12,924 nucleotides of DNA from JANYJJ01 sp038241115 (GCA_038241115.1 JBBRGA010000096.1:1-12924), one strand, 5' to 3'; positions 7,020-12,924 are shown, counted from the stretch's first letter. The notes: generated from the sequence alone by a model not told the origin. Numbers and translations: made by a program.

Positions 7020-8663
7020 ATGCAATCGCCCCCTCAACGCCATCACAACCTGCATCCGACGACGTACCGACACGCGTGGCTCGCGTTTGTAGCCCTAAGT
7101 GCAACGCTTTTGTCGATGATCGTGCTGGGGCATGAGGGATGGCGAACAGCCCAGCTCATGGTGCTCGCCGCTCCGGCTTTAGCCTGGCTGCTCTGGCCGG
7201 TTCGCAGCCTCACACTGCATCGAATCCGGATCGTCGCCCTGTCGCTTTGTTCGATGATCTTCATATTCGACGGCGCGATCCGCGGCTATCTCTTCGATAC
7301 CCACCAAGTCGCTCCCAACAGCTCTTTTGTGCAGGCAGCCGCCGCCAACACCAATAGCCGGGAAACCAAGGAGTACGTCGCGACGCATTGGCGGGCCCTG
7401 TCGCTTTGGTCGTGCGCGATCCTGGTGTCCGCGCTGGTCGTGGCACGGTCCGTTCGCCATGGGGCACGCCGACCCGGTCCCAGGTCCCGCATGGTCGTGG
7501 CGGTAATCGTCGTTGCGATGTTGGTTGGCAGTCTTGTGTACCTGAGTGAGCCTTGGCGCCGACTTCATCCCATCATCTTCTGGACCCACTGGAACGATAC
7601 GGTACACCGGCTTCGCAGCACCTGGGCCGACCAGCAGACAGAGCGCCGGCTGATGCTCGAACGCGCAAGGTCGGTCTCGCCGGTGATATCGAGGGAAGGG
7701 CCCTCGACGCTGGTGCTCGTCATTGCCGACAGCATCAATCGCGACAACATGGGGCTCTACGGCTACAAGCGCGCCACGACTCCACAACTGTTGGCGCACA
7801 AGGCCCGGCTGCAAGACCGCATGGTGGTGTTGCGCCATGCGTGGTCAGTCGATGCGAGCACTTTGCCATCGCTGCGCAATATGTTCCATTTCGGTCAGCC
7901 GCAAAGCGAGCAACCGCAGCACGTCCTGGCGCTGGCACGCGCTGCAGGCTACAAGGTTTGGTGGATCAGCAATCACGACGACTCGGCCATTGAGCAGCAA
8001 CACGCGAGGCTTGCCGACGTTGTCGACGTTTTCAATCGTGTTCCGGGACGGGCCGGAGCGATGCTGGATGGCGAACTGCTCGGCTCCGTGCAGGAAGCGC
8101 TGAAGGACACGACGCAACGCAAGCTGATCGTGGTGCATCTGATGGGCGCGCATCCTCACTACAACCTGCGCTTCCCGGCCGGTCAAAACCCCTTCGACGA
8201 TCGTATCGACGACGTGGAAGCTGAGCTCGAAAAAAACGGTCGTTCGGCCTGGGTGCGCAAGTTCCGGCAGGAGTACGACTCGGCCATGCTGCATCACGAC
8301 TTCGTGGTGTCCGAGACCCTGCAACTGACGCAGCGGATCGGCGGTATGAACGATTACCGGGCGTGGATGTATCTGTCCGACCACGGGCAGGAGGTTGGCC
8401 ACAGCAGCAACCAGGTGGGACACAGCCCTTCAACGGCCTCGGGATACCGAATACCAACGGTGATCTGGCGCAGCGGCTCGGCGATCGCGCCCTTGTCGGA
8501 TGCTGGCGAGCGTCCGTTCCGGGCGGACTGGGCGGGTTGGACAATTGCCGACCTACTGAACCTGTCATGGCAGCACGATGGCAGCAGACGCAATGTGCTT
8601 GGCACCAACTACCGCTGGGAGTCGCCCGTGCTGCCAGTTCAGGTGGAATCTTTTGTCCGCTGA
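7020..8663 (+). CDS. Membrane sulfatase-superfamily enzyme, EptA/CptA-like (putative phosphoethanolamine transferase)
   Basis: A 547-residue inner-membrane protein. Five predicted membrane helices at about 19-36, 43-60, 70-88, 126-143 and 158-175 precede a periplasmic sulfatase-fold domain, the layout of EptA/CptA lipid A or core phosphoethanolamine transferases. Active-site candidates are D237 in IADSINRDNMGLYGY (usually Glu in this family), T281 in ASTLPSLRNMF (the nucleophile position), H378 in HLMGAHPHY, and D454/H455 in YLSDHGQ as metal ligands. LYGYKRATTP is a family hallmark. The frame is closed by a stop at 7005-7007, so the ATG at 7020 is the first usable start. Its AAGGA is directly adjacent to it, which is poor spacing. 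It stands alone between transposase remnants. The transferred group is not proven; it could also be another alkaline-phosphatase-superfamily transferase. Confidence 0.8.
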   Translation: MQSPPQRHHNLHPTTYRHAWLAFVALSATLLSMIVLGHEGWRTAQLMVLAAPALAWLLWPVRSLTLHRIRIVALSLCSMIFIFDGAIRGYLFDTHQVAPNSSFVQAAAANTNSRETKEYVATHWRALSLWSCAILVSALVVARSVRHGARRPGPRSRMVVAVIVVAMLVGSLVYLSEPWRRLHPIIFWTHWNDTVHRLRSTWADQQTERRLMLERARSVSPVISREGPSTLVLVIADSINRDNMGLYGYKRATTPQLLAHKARLQDRMVVLRHAWSVDASTLPSLRNMFHFGQPQSEQPQHVLALARAAGYKVWWISNHDDSAIEQQHARLADVVDVFNRVPGRAGAMLDGELLGSVQEALKDTTQRKLIVVHLMGAHPHYNLRFPAGQNPFDDRIDDVEAELEKNGRSAWVRKFRQEYDSAMLHHDFVVSETLQLTQRIGGMNDYRAWMYLSDHGQEVGHSSNQVGHSPSTASGYRIPTVIWRSGSAIAPLSDAGERPFRADWAGWTIADLLNLSWQHDGSRRNVLGTNYRWESPVLPVQVESFVR

Positions 8664-8833
8664 GATGGGGCTGCGTTCACTCGTTCAGAGCCTGAAATCT
8701 CACTTGACGCTGACGATTCATCGGGCAACGACAAACTTCGCTGGTCAAAATTCCATTGACCGCTCGCACTGAAGTCCTCACTTCTGGCGTTTGTCAATTT
8801 GGGCTACGTTCGATGTCGATCTCGAATACGTGC

Positions 8834-8971
8834 CACCAGCGCCCGCAGTTTGGCGTTGGGTGCGAGAACGCCGTGGAAGCGAATCAGGTGCAGCTTGGGT
8901 CTGGGCACCGGCGCAGCCAGTCGCTGCGTGAATTCCAGCGGCGACATCACCAGGTGGGTGGTGCCGTCTCG
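8834..8971 (-). pseudogene. IS91-family transposase, internal fragment
   Basis: The minus strand encodes RDGTTHLVMSPLEFTQRLAA, then PVPRPKLHLIRFHGVL, then APNAKLRALV. This is the well conserved RDGTTH..SPLEF...PRP..H..RFHGVLAP segment of IS91-type transposases (Y2_Tnp domain). Similarity breaks at both ends: upstream after SSNAV and downstream into ARIRDRHRT before a stop at 8804. It is about 46 codons of a protein that is normally several hundred residues long. Part of it is duplicated at 9973-10043. Confidence 0.7.
8901..8971. repeat. Direct repeat, copy 1 (transposase-derived)
   Basis: Bases 8901-8971 match 9973-10043 over 71 positions with 8 mismatches by eye, in the same orientation. 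Both copies encode the DGTTHLVMSPLEF region of an IS91-type transposase on the minus strand. The difference shows they come from two related but distinct copies rather than a recent duplication. Confidence 0.75.
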
Positions 8972-9241
8972 GACGGCGTTGCTGCTGTCGGGCCTGAGCA
9001 ACGACGTGATCTCGGCCGCGCAATCGCCGCGGAGCTCACCGGCTGCGTCCCGGGTCTTGGCCAAAAAGTCGGAATGGAGCACGACGATCGCGGCCAGCCG
9101 CAGACGCTGGGGTAATGCTTGATGCCGGAATGTAACGCGAGGGGAAGTGACACGCGGTCAAATGCAGCGGCCTCCTTCGGTGCTGAGGTGCGGTAGGTTC
9201 ATTGGCGCGCATGGCTCTGCTGCTTGCGTGGCTTAAATTGA

Positions 9242-9553
9242 TTAGCGCATCCAAGTTGGAATGTCACGCTGACCGTGAAGTACCCGCCAAACGTCAACGA
9301 ATGCGTCACGCTCGAAGTAAAAAACCAAATACGAAAAACCTGTCAAAGGCCAAGACCGCAAGCCAGGCAAATTGAGATCGTGTGCGTAGCGCGGCGAACC
9401 TGATGCTGGTTGGCGGCTGATGTGCGCGTATGCCTTTTCAATCTGATCGATGAAACCGAGCGCTGCTTGCTCGGAACCGTCGGTCAAGTAGTGATCTATG
9501 GCTTGAATGACGTCTTGATCCGCAACGGTTCGCGGAACGACAACTTTGGCCAT
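9242..9553 (-). CDS. parE: Type II toxin, RelE/ParE family
   Basis: A 103-residue ParE-like toxin. Visible family features are VVVPRTVADQDVIQAIDHY at the start, the SPRYAHDLNLPGLRSWPL block and the C-terminal LVFYFERDAFVDVWRVLHG with RDIPTW. ParE-type members poison DNA gyrase; other members of the superfamily cleave mRNA. The SPRY...LPGLR pattern favours ParE. The ATG shares one base with the stop of the antitoxin gene just upstream (TGATG), so the two are translationally coupled. The gene looks complete and is probably active. The ParD-like partner neutralises it and would repress the pair. Confidence 0.88.
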   Translation of the reverse strand: MAKVVVPRTVADQDVIQAIDHYLTDGSEQAALGFIDQIEKAYAHISRQPASGSPRYAHDLNLPGLRSWPLTGFSYLVFYFERDAFVDVWRVLHGQRDIPTWMR

Positions 9554-9792
9554 CAGCTTGAGGCACGACGTTTGACTCGGCTGCGAAGCGATGCGAAATA
9601 AGTCGCATCGACGGGCGCAGAGGGATTCGAGTTTCCGCCCTTGAGCAACAGACCGCGCAATTGCAGTTGGTCTTGATCTTTGCGGATCAGCTCGCGCACA
9701 TATTCGCTGCTGGTGCCGAAGTTGCGCGCGGAGACTTGCTCGTCAACAAACGACTTCAGTCCGTCAGGCAGGGAGATGTTCATGGTGGTCAT
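9553..9792 (-). CDS. parD: Type II antitoxin, ParD/CopG ribbon-helix-helix family
   Basis: A 79-residue antitoxin from the first ATG, or 76 residues from the second ATG at 9783, whose product begins MNISLPDGLKSFVDEQVS like many ParD proteins. The N-terminal half is a ribbon-helix-helix DNA-binding domain (NISLP strand, then SSEYVRELIRKD). The tail VDATYFASLRSRVKRR is the toxin-binding arm. Neither ATG has a Shine-Dalgarno sequence, while a good promoter ends seven bases before 9792, so the message may be leaderless or nearly so. It overlaps parE by one base. The family role is to bind ParE and, with it, repress the shared promoter. Confidence 0.88.
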   Translation of the reverse strand: MTTMNISLPDGLKSFVDEQVSARNFGTSSEYVRELIRKDQDQLQLRGLLLKGGNSNPSAPVDATYFASLRSRVKRRASS

Positions 9793-9798
9793 GATTGA

Positions 9799-9827
9799 AT
9801 GTTAGGGCTATTGGCAAATTTTGGCAA
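9799..9827 (-). promoter_or_regulatory. Promoter of the parD-parE pair
   Basis: On the minus strand, TTGCCA (9827 to 9822, five of six matches to the -35 consensus) is 17 bases from TAACAT (9804 to 9799, four of six matches to the -10). Transcription would begin at about 9792, right at the first ATG of the antitoxin. The -35 lies inside a 10-bp-period repeat, which fits autorepression. Confidence 0.6.
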
Positions 9828-9838
9828 ACCTTTGGCCT
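9811..9838. repeat. 10-bp-period repeats over the parDE promoter (candidate operator)
   Basis: TTGGCAAA occurs at 9811-9818 and again at 9821-9828, followed by a partial copy TTGGCC at 9832-9837. The spacing is about one helical turn. Repeats of this kind next to a ribbon-helix-helix antitoxin gene are plausible ParD-binding sites. This is an inference from position and spacing. Confidence 0.45.
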
Positions 9839-9903
9839 TCCTCGTTTTCTTTCTGCTTTGTACTGTCACGTGGCCAACTCGTGTGGATCAACGGCATCGG
9901 CAT

Positions 9904-10298
9904 GCTCAGACGCACCGGGCGGTGATGCGCGCAGGACGCCTCGCACTTGGCCGGCGGTGCGGCCGGCGCGGCCGTGGCACCAGCGCTGCCAGTTGCTGCA
10001 TGAACTCCAGCGGCGACATCACCAGGTGCGTGGTGCCGTCTCGCCAAGCGGTCTTCAGCTTGAGCATCATTTGCCCGGCGGCGTTGGTTTGCATTCGTTC
10101 GTTGGCCAGCGCCGGGCGCGTGATGGTGCGGCACATCTGCTCCAGCCCCTGGCGGTCTTCTGCTCCGCAGCGCACGGCCGCGTGCAGGGTGAACCCGTCA
10201 ATGTCGGCGCACAGCGTTTGCTTAAAGTCGGCGTTCCGGGGCATGCCTTGCACCGTCAGCACCTTCTGGCCGGCGCGCGGTCTGAAGGCAATGCGGTA
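9904..10298 (-). pseudogene. IS91-family transposase fragment with internal deletion
   Basis: From 10298 downwards the minus strand reads YRIAFRPRAGQKVLTVQG, then QTLCADIDGFTLHAAVRCGA, RPALANERMQTNAAGQ, and KTAWRDGTTHLVMSPLEF, ending PRPR near 9973. It then shifts frame into APPAKCEASCAHHRPVRLS, which ends at about 9904. In full-length relatives these parts are separated by an LHLIRFHGVLAP segment, so that segment has been deleted here with loss of frame. The N-terminal catalytic region and the C-terminal end are absent. The 5' edge lies inside a PIN-domain gene. Confidence 0.72.
9973..10043. repeat. Direct repeat, copy 2 (transposase-derived)
   Basis: This is the partner of 8901-8971: same orientation, about 89% identical over 71 bases, and it encodes the same DGTTHLVMSPLEF part of the transposase. 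Confidence 0.75.
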
Positions 10299-10618
10299 AG
10301 TAGGACGGGCCAGTCATCTGGGTCACGCGGGCCGAGGTGCGCCAATGCGGCCGGCTTCATGGCTTCGTACTCGGCTGGGTCCATAGCCCGCACCGCCAGT
10401 CGAAGCTTTGTCAGTTTTTCCAGGGCGGGTTGCAGCGCGTTCAGTTCGCCGCGTTTGGTCAGCACGTTGGCCAGGTGCTCGCGCACGTCGTCGAACGCCA
10501 CTTCTGGCGCCAGGAACGTCACTTGCGCAGCGAAGCTTTCCAGCAAACGTTCCACCCTGCGGCCGAGCACGGCGCGCATCAGCACGTTCGCATCCAGAAC
10601 GATGGTGCGAGGCGTCAA
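10256..10618 (-). pseudogene. PIN-domain toxin, 3' end replaced by transposase sequence
   Basis: The first ~107 residues look like a PIN-domain ribonuclease toxin of the PIN_2 type. TIVLDANVLMRAVLGRRV includes the first catalytic Asp (D9), a middle acidic region follows (APEVAFDDVREHL), and RDPDDWPVL occupies 98-106. After LLTAL the frame continues as PSDRAPARRC and a stop. This is IS91-transposase DNA read in another frame. Relatives continue with a WTED.DFFG segment that supplies further acidic active-site residues, which are missing here, so the product is probably inactive. The start codon is TTG, overlapping the antitoxin stop in a TTGA junction. The antitoxin upstream is intact. Confidence 0.75.
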
Positions 10619-10890
10619 GTCTGTGCGCGTCGGCGTGCTGATGCGCCTTTGCGCAGGGTGTCGAAGTCTCGAACAGCGGCTTCGACATCGTCCTCAGACA
10701 GCGACATCACGGCTTCGAGCTTGTTCGCAGCATCACGCAGCGCCTGCAGATCGGCCTGCGCCGGACGGGCGGTGGGAATGAAGAAGCCCACGGTCTGACC
10801 ATGCCGCGTCACGGCGATGGGCTGCTTGTTGTCGATGAACTCGGCCAGGCCTGCGCGAAACTCGCGGATGCCGACAGACTTGGTTTCCAT
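10615..10890 (-). CDS. Type II antitoxin, Phd/YefM family
   Basis: A 91-residue Phd/YefM-like antitoxin. The start METKSVGIREFRAGLAEFID and the following PIAVTRHGQTVGFFIPT are the standard DNA-binding fold of the family. The C-terminal half (DLQALRDAANKLEAVMSLSEDDVEAAV) is the helical toxin-binding part and ends in basic residues. I choose the ATG at 10890 because GGAG lies at 10899-10896 in good spacing and the family begins there; the longer open frame upstream is antisense to other sequence. It overlaps the PIN gene by four bases. A promoter with a TGTACA palindrome lies just upstream. With its toxin truncated, it is now probably an orphan repressor/antitoxin. Confidence 0.88.
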   Translation of the reverse strand: METKSVGIREFRAGLAEFIDNKQPIAVTRHGQTVGFFIPTARPAQADLQALRDAANKLEAVMSLSEDDVEAAVRDFDTLRKGASARRRAQT

Positions 10891-10928
10891 GGGTGCTCCA
10901 GGCAATGGGCAACGGGCCCTGAAGCCGA

Positions 10929-10957
10929 ATTGTGAATCACTGTGTACACATTTGCAA
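10929..10957 (-). promoter_or_regulatory. Promoter and TGTACA operator of the Phd/YefM antitoxin
   Basis: On the minus strand, TTGCAA (10957 to 10952) is 17 bases from CACAAT (10934 to 10929), each with four of six consensus matches. Between them is the palindrome TGTGTACACA (10941-10950). Its core TGTACA is the hexamer known from E. coli yefM-yoeB operators. The site overlaps the last codons of the hsdS remnant. Regulation by the antitoxin is inferred from this match. Confidence 0.6.
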
Positions 10958-11727
10958 GGCGCGCCCGTGGGTTGATCGGTCGCTTTGTGAGGACAGGCCG
11001 CCGCTGAAGGCCTGGTGCAGCAGGGAGCGCTTAAATTCGTGGAGCGCGGCGAGCTTGAGCGTCTGGACATCGGCCAGCCGATCGCACTCAGCTTGCAGGC
11101 TGTTGAAGTGCTCGACGATGCTGGCCTGCTGATCGAGCCGCGGCAGTCGAACTGGCAGCGCTGAAATGATGCCCACGTTGAGCCCGGCCATGATCGAGCC
11201 CTTGGCCTGCGCGGTGAGGTACGCCCGGGCCTGAGATTCATACAGGAAGTAGCGATGCAGGTAGTCAGGCAGGCACTTCTTGCGGTCAACGGTGATGCAG
11301 CACAGGTGCTTGGTGTTGATCGCCACTGGGATGTCGTTCGGCACCACGGCGCACCGGCCGCAGGTGCCCATGATCGTGATCAGCACATCGCCGGGGTGCA
11401 CGCGGTAGCGGGCCAGGTCCCGGTACTTCGATTCTGTGATGTAGCGCCGCTTATCCCACCGGAACTCGTTGGCAACGGCGTTGTCGATGCCAAGCACGGC
11501 GATGACGTCGTCCACAAATTCGCTGTGCAGTAATTGGCTGCCAAAGGGTCCGGTTCGCATCGAGCCTTTGCCTGCGGCGGCGATGTTGGAGACTGGTTCG
11601 TTGCCCCACTGCGATTGATCGAAGCACTCGACGATGGCGCCATACCCGGTTCCGATGAGGATGGCGACGATGCGGCTCTGTTCGGCTGGAGGGTGCAACG
11701 GGGATCGGAATTGAGTTCAGTGCTCTC
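10937..11727 (-). pseudogene. hsdS: Type I restriction-modification specificity subunit, broken 3' part
   Basis: The main frame runs from 11698 to 10937. It holds one target-recognition domain (GNEPVSNIAAAGKGSMRTGP, FGSQLLHSEF, RYRVHPGDVLITIMGTCGRC, GLNVGIISALPVRLPRLDQQ) and the C-terminal helix (HEFKRSLLHQAFSGGL), as in HsdS proteins that choose the DNA site for methylation and cutting. At its 5' end HPPAEQSRIVA matches the end of a first recognition domain. The preceding residues LNSIPIPVA are in another frame, consistent with one extra C near 11685-11694. After RIVAIL the central helical spacer is missing, and the N-terminal recognition domain is gone. The phd-PIN pair follows directly, an arrangement seen in some type I loci. 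No hsdM or hsdR is in view. Confidence 0.78.
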
Positions 11728-11738
11728 TGGCCTCGCGT

Positions 11739-11879
11739 TCGGTCGAGCCGAGCCGTGCGGACGAGTGCCTGACTCAGACGCTCAGGTCGGCGCTGGCGCT
11801 GGTGGACGTGCGGGTGCTGGATCACCTTGTGGTGGCTGGAGCCGACGTTTGTGCTTTTTCGTAGCGAGGCCTGCTGTAA
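11739..11879 (+). pseudogene. radC: RadC (JAB/MPN domain) C-terminal remnant with in-frame stop
   Basis: The plus strand reads SVEPSRADECLTQTLRSALA, then LVDVRVLDHLVVAGADVCAF, then S, a TAG stop (11862-11864), RGLL and TAA (11877-11879). This is the end of RadC. The SRADE..LT..L..A...V.VRVLDH pattern and a final FAERGLL are standard, so the TAG sits where GAG (Glu) is expected. Everything upstream, including the metal-binding HxH motif, is missing and replaced by the opposite-strand hsdS remnant. RadC-like genes often sit in mobile or defence islands. Confidence 0.78.
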
Positions 11880-11923
11880 GCCGCGCTCGGGGCTCGTTGC
11901 GGTGCCGCTTCAGCGCCTCGGTC

Positions 11924-12436
11924 TCAGGCCAGGCCGATGCGCCGGATGTCAAGCGCGAACGGGCCTGCCTGTCGCGCGGAAATCATCAAACCGACCTGGC
12001 GGATGCGAGATGGGTCGAGGGCTGGCGCGCCCGGCACGTCGCGGCCCCGGAAGCTGGCGCGGAATGCCGTGAGCGGCAGGCGAATGGTCTGCCAGTCCTG
12101 AGTGGCGGGCGCGAAGCTCGCCTGGTAGTTCAAGCTGTCGAAGCCGTCGTCGGTGAGGAGGCTCAACTTGAACTGCTTGCCATCCCCGCGTACCTCGATC
12201 ACGCAGGCGGCGGCGCCTGGCTTGCCTCGTGTGCCTGGGCTGGATCGCACCGAGGCGAAGCCGCCGTTTTGTTCCAGCGAAACGGTGCCCTCGAACACAG
12301 CATGGCCTGCCGGGTCGTGCCGCAACCTGCTGCGCGAGACGCCGCCCATGACGCGGTCGTCGATGGCGTTCCATGCGTCTACGCTGGTCGAGCCGCTGAA
12401 GTCGAAGAGCAAAAAGGTGTCGTCGGGTTGGATCAC
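11924..12436 (-). CDS. CIA30 (NDUFAF1-like) family protein
   Basis: A protein of about 170 residues resembling the bacterial CIA30/NDUFAF1 family. Visible features are TFLLFDFSGSTSVDAWNAID, DRVMGGVSRSRL near the start, GTVSLEQNGGFASVRS, a central FKLSLLTDDGFDSLNYQASF, and the WQTIRLPLTAF and FALDIRRIGLA strands at the end. The mitochondrial relative assists complex I assembly; the role of the short bacterial forms is uncertain, and they behave as carbohydrate-binding-like beta sandwiches. No ATG lies in a sensible place. GTG at 12436 gives the usual length and TTG at 12502 is an alternative, and neither has a clear ribosome site. It ends tail to tail with the radC remnant and is divergent from the MazG-like gene. 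Confidence 0.75.
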   Translation of the reverse strand: MIQPDDTFLLFDFSGSTSVDAWNAIDDRVMGGVSRSRLRHDPAGHAVFEGTVSLEQNGGFASVRSSPGTRGKPGAAACVIEVRGDGKQFKLSLLTDDGFDSLNYQASFAPATQDWQTIRLPLTAFRASFRGRDVPGAPALDPSRIRQVGLMISARQAGPFALDIRRIGLA

Positions 12437-12521
12437 AGCGTGATTGTCGGGCGGCGGGTGCGCGTGGCGTTGGGCCGTGCTGGCAAGATGGGTGGAAATC
12501 AAGACCGAGACAGACGCCGCG

Positions 12522-12924
12522 ATGAACCTCAACGAATTGCAGGCCGCCCTGCGCCACTTTGCCGCTGAGCGTGATTGGCAGCCATTCCACACACCGAAGA
12601 ATCTGACCACGGCCCTGCTGGTCGAGGCGGCCGAGTTGGCGGAGATCTTCCAGTGGATGACGCCGGAGGCGTCGCAGCTTGCGCACCAGGATGCTGGGTC
12701 GAAGCAGCGCATCGGCGAAGAGGTCGCGGACGTGTTGCTGTACCTGCTGCAGGTGGCAGATCACAGCCAGATCGACATCGCGCAGGCGGTCAAGGACAAG
12801 CTGGCGCGCAATGCGCTGAAGTACCCGGCGACGCGGGCGGTGGCCCGGGTATCTCCGGCATCTGCTGCGGTGGCCGGCACGCCTTCCACCTGTCGTTTTA
12901 CATGGGCTACATCGCCTCACGCAA
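12522..12924 (+). CDS. MazG-like nucleotide pyrophosphohydrolase (3' end outside window)
   Basis: An all-alpha NTP pyrophosphohydrolase of the MazG-like type, which hydrolyses (d)NTPs to the monophosphate and pyrophosphate, a house-cleaning role. MNLNELQAALRHFAAERDWQ and FHTPKNLTTALLVEAAELAE form the first helices, with the metal-binding EAAELAE (about 35-41). EEVADVLLYLLQVAD (about 70-84) gives the second metal motif, ExxD. LARNALKYPATRAV is the usual end region. The frame then stays open to the window edge with an atypical tail (SPASAAVAGTPSTC), so a normal stop may have been lost or the gene extended. The ATG at 12522 starts exactly where the family starts. Confidence 0.85.
   Translation, partial: MNLNELQAALRHFAAERDWQPFHTPKNLTTALLVEAAELAEIFQWMTPEASQLAHQDAGSKQRIGEEVADVLLYLLQVADHSQIDIAQAVKDKLARNALKYPATRAVARVSPASAAVAGTPSTCRFTWATSPHA

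Larger units (their letters stand above)
8664..9241. other. Gene-poor stretch containing transposase debris
   Basis: No intact gene is visible. Bases 8834-8971 carry an IS91-type transposase fragment, listed separately. On the minus strand the same frame stays open upstream of that fragment to at least 9122, with a stretch (SDFLAKTRDAAGELRGD) that I do not recognise. Bases 8664-8830 and 9154-9241 are lower in GC than the genes around them, and I see nothing definite in them. Confidence 0.4.

Noticed and set aside
9795..10781. Plus-strand 328-codon open frame
   Set aside because: It is antisense to the transposase fragment, the PIN gene and the antitoxin, all of which have recognisable minus-strand motifs.
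11534..12568. Plus-strand 344-codon open frame
   Set aside because: It crosses the antisense of hsdS and of the CIA30-like gene and runs out of frame with the radC remnant. Its composition is Gly/Arg/Ala-rich with no domain.
1..12924. CRISPR arrays, tRNA or rRNA genes
   Set aside because: No evenly spaced repeat-spacer array, tRNA cloverleaf or rRNA-like sequence was noticed. The only repeats seen are the short operator, slippage and transposase-derived ones listed.

Overview
This is high-GC DNA that reads as a betaproteobacterium of the Burkholderiales, most likely Comamonadaceae-like. That is an inference from codon and GC character and from the style of the protein families; no rRNA or other phylogenetic marker is present. 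The left half is an ordinary metabolic operon. The right half is an accessory region made of toxin-antitoxin genes, broken restriction and repair genes, and scattered pieces of one transposase family.

Region 1 (1-6359): the C-terminal tail of an IS66-type TnpB lies at the extreme left edge. A striking operator follows, with 18-bp perfect arms and three LacI-type half-site pairs at 12-bp steps. Then come six same-strand genes with tiny gaps or overlaps. They encode a periplasmic sugar-binding protein, a double-ATPase ABC protein, a permease, a LacI-family repressor, a ribokinase and an RbsD/FucU-type mutarotase. Together they would bind and import a pentose-like sugar, interconvert its anomers and phosphorylate it, with the embedded repressor probably acting at the upstream operator. 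The set is rbs-like. Two of the ribose-contact positions of the binding protein and one active-site position of the mutarotase differ from the reference enzymes, so ribose is likely but not proven.

Region 2 (6360-9241): non-coding DNA, the C-terminal end of an IS91-family transposase, a stand-alone membrane enzyme of the sulfatase/phosphoethanolamine-transferase superfamily, and a second fragment of the IS91-type transposase.

Region 3 (9242-10957): an apparently intact ParD-ParE pair on the minus strand with a readable promoter, and a third IS91 transposase fragment that has cut off the end of a PIN-domain toxin gene. The matching Phd/YefM-like antitoxin is intact, and its promoter carries the TGTACA core typical of YefM operators.

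Region 4 (10937-12924): the 3' part of a type I restriction specificity gene (hsdS) with a frameshift and an internal deletion, the last ~45 codons of radC with an in-frame stop, a CIA30-family gene on the minus strand, and a divergent MazG-like nucleotide pyrophosphohydrolase that runs off the right edge.

No wholly new system is convincingly visible. The points most worth a second look are the triple operator, the altered sugar-site residues, the antitoxin left without a complete toxin by the transposase fragment, and the debris around hsdS and radC, which looks like a decayed restriction/defence island.
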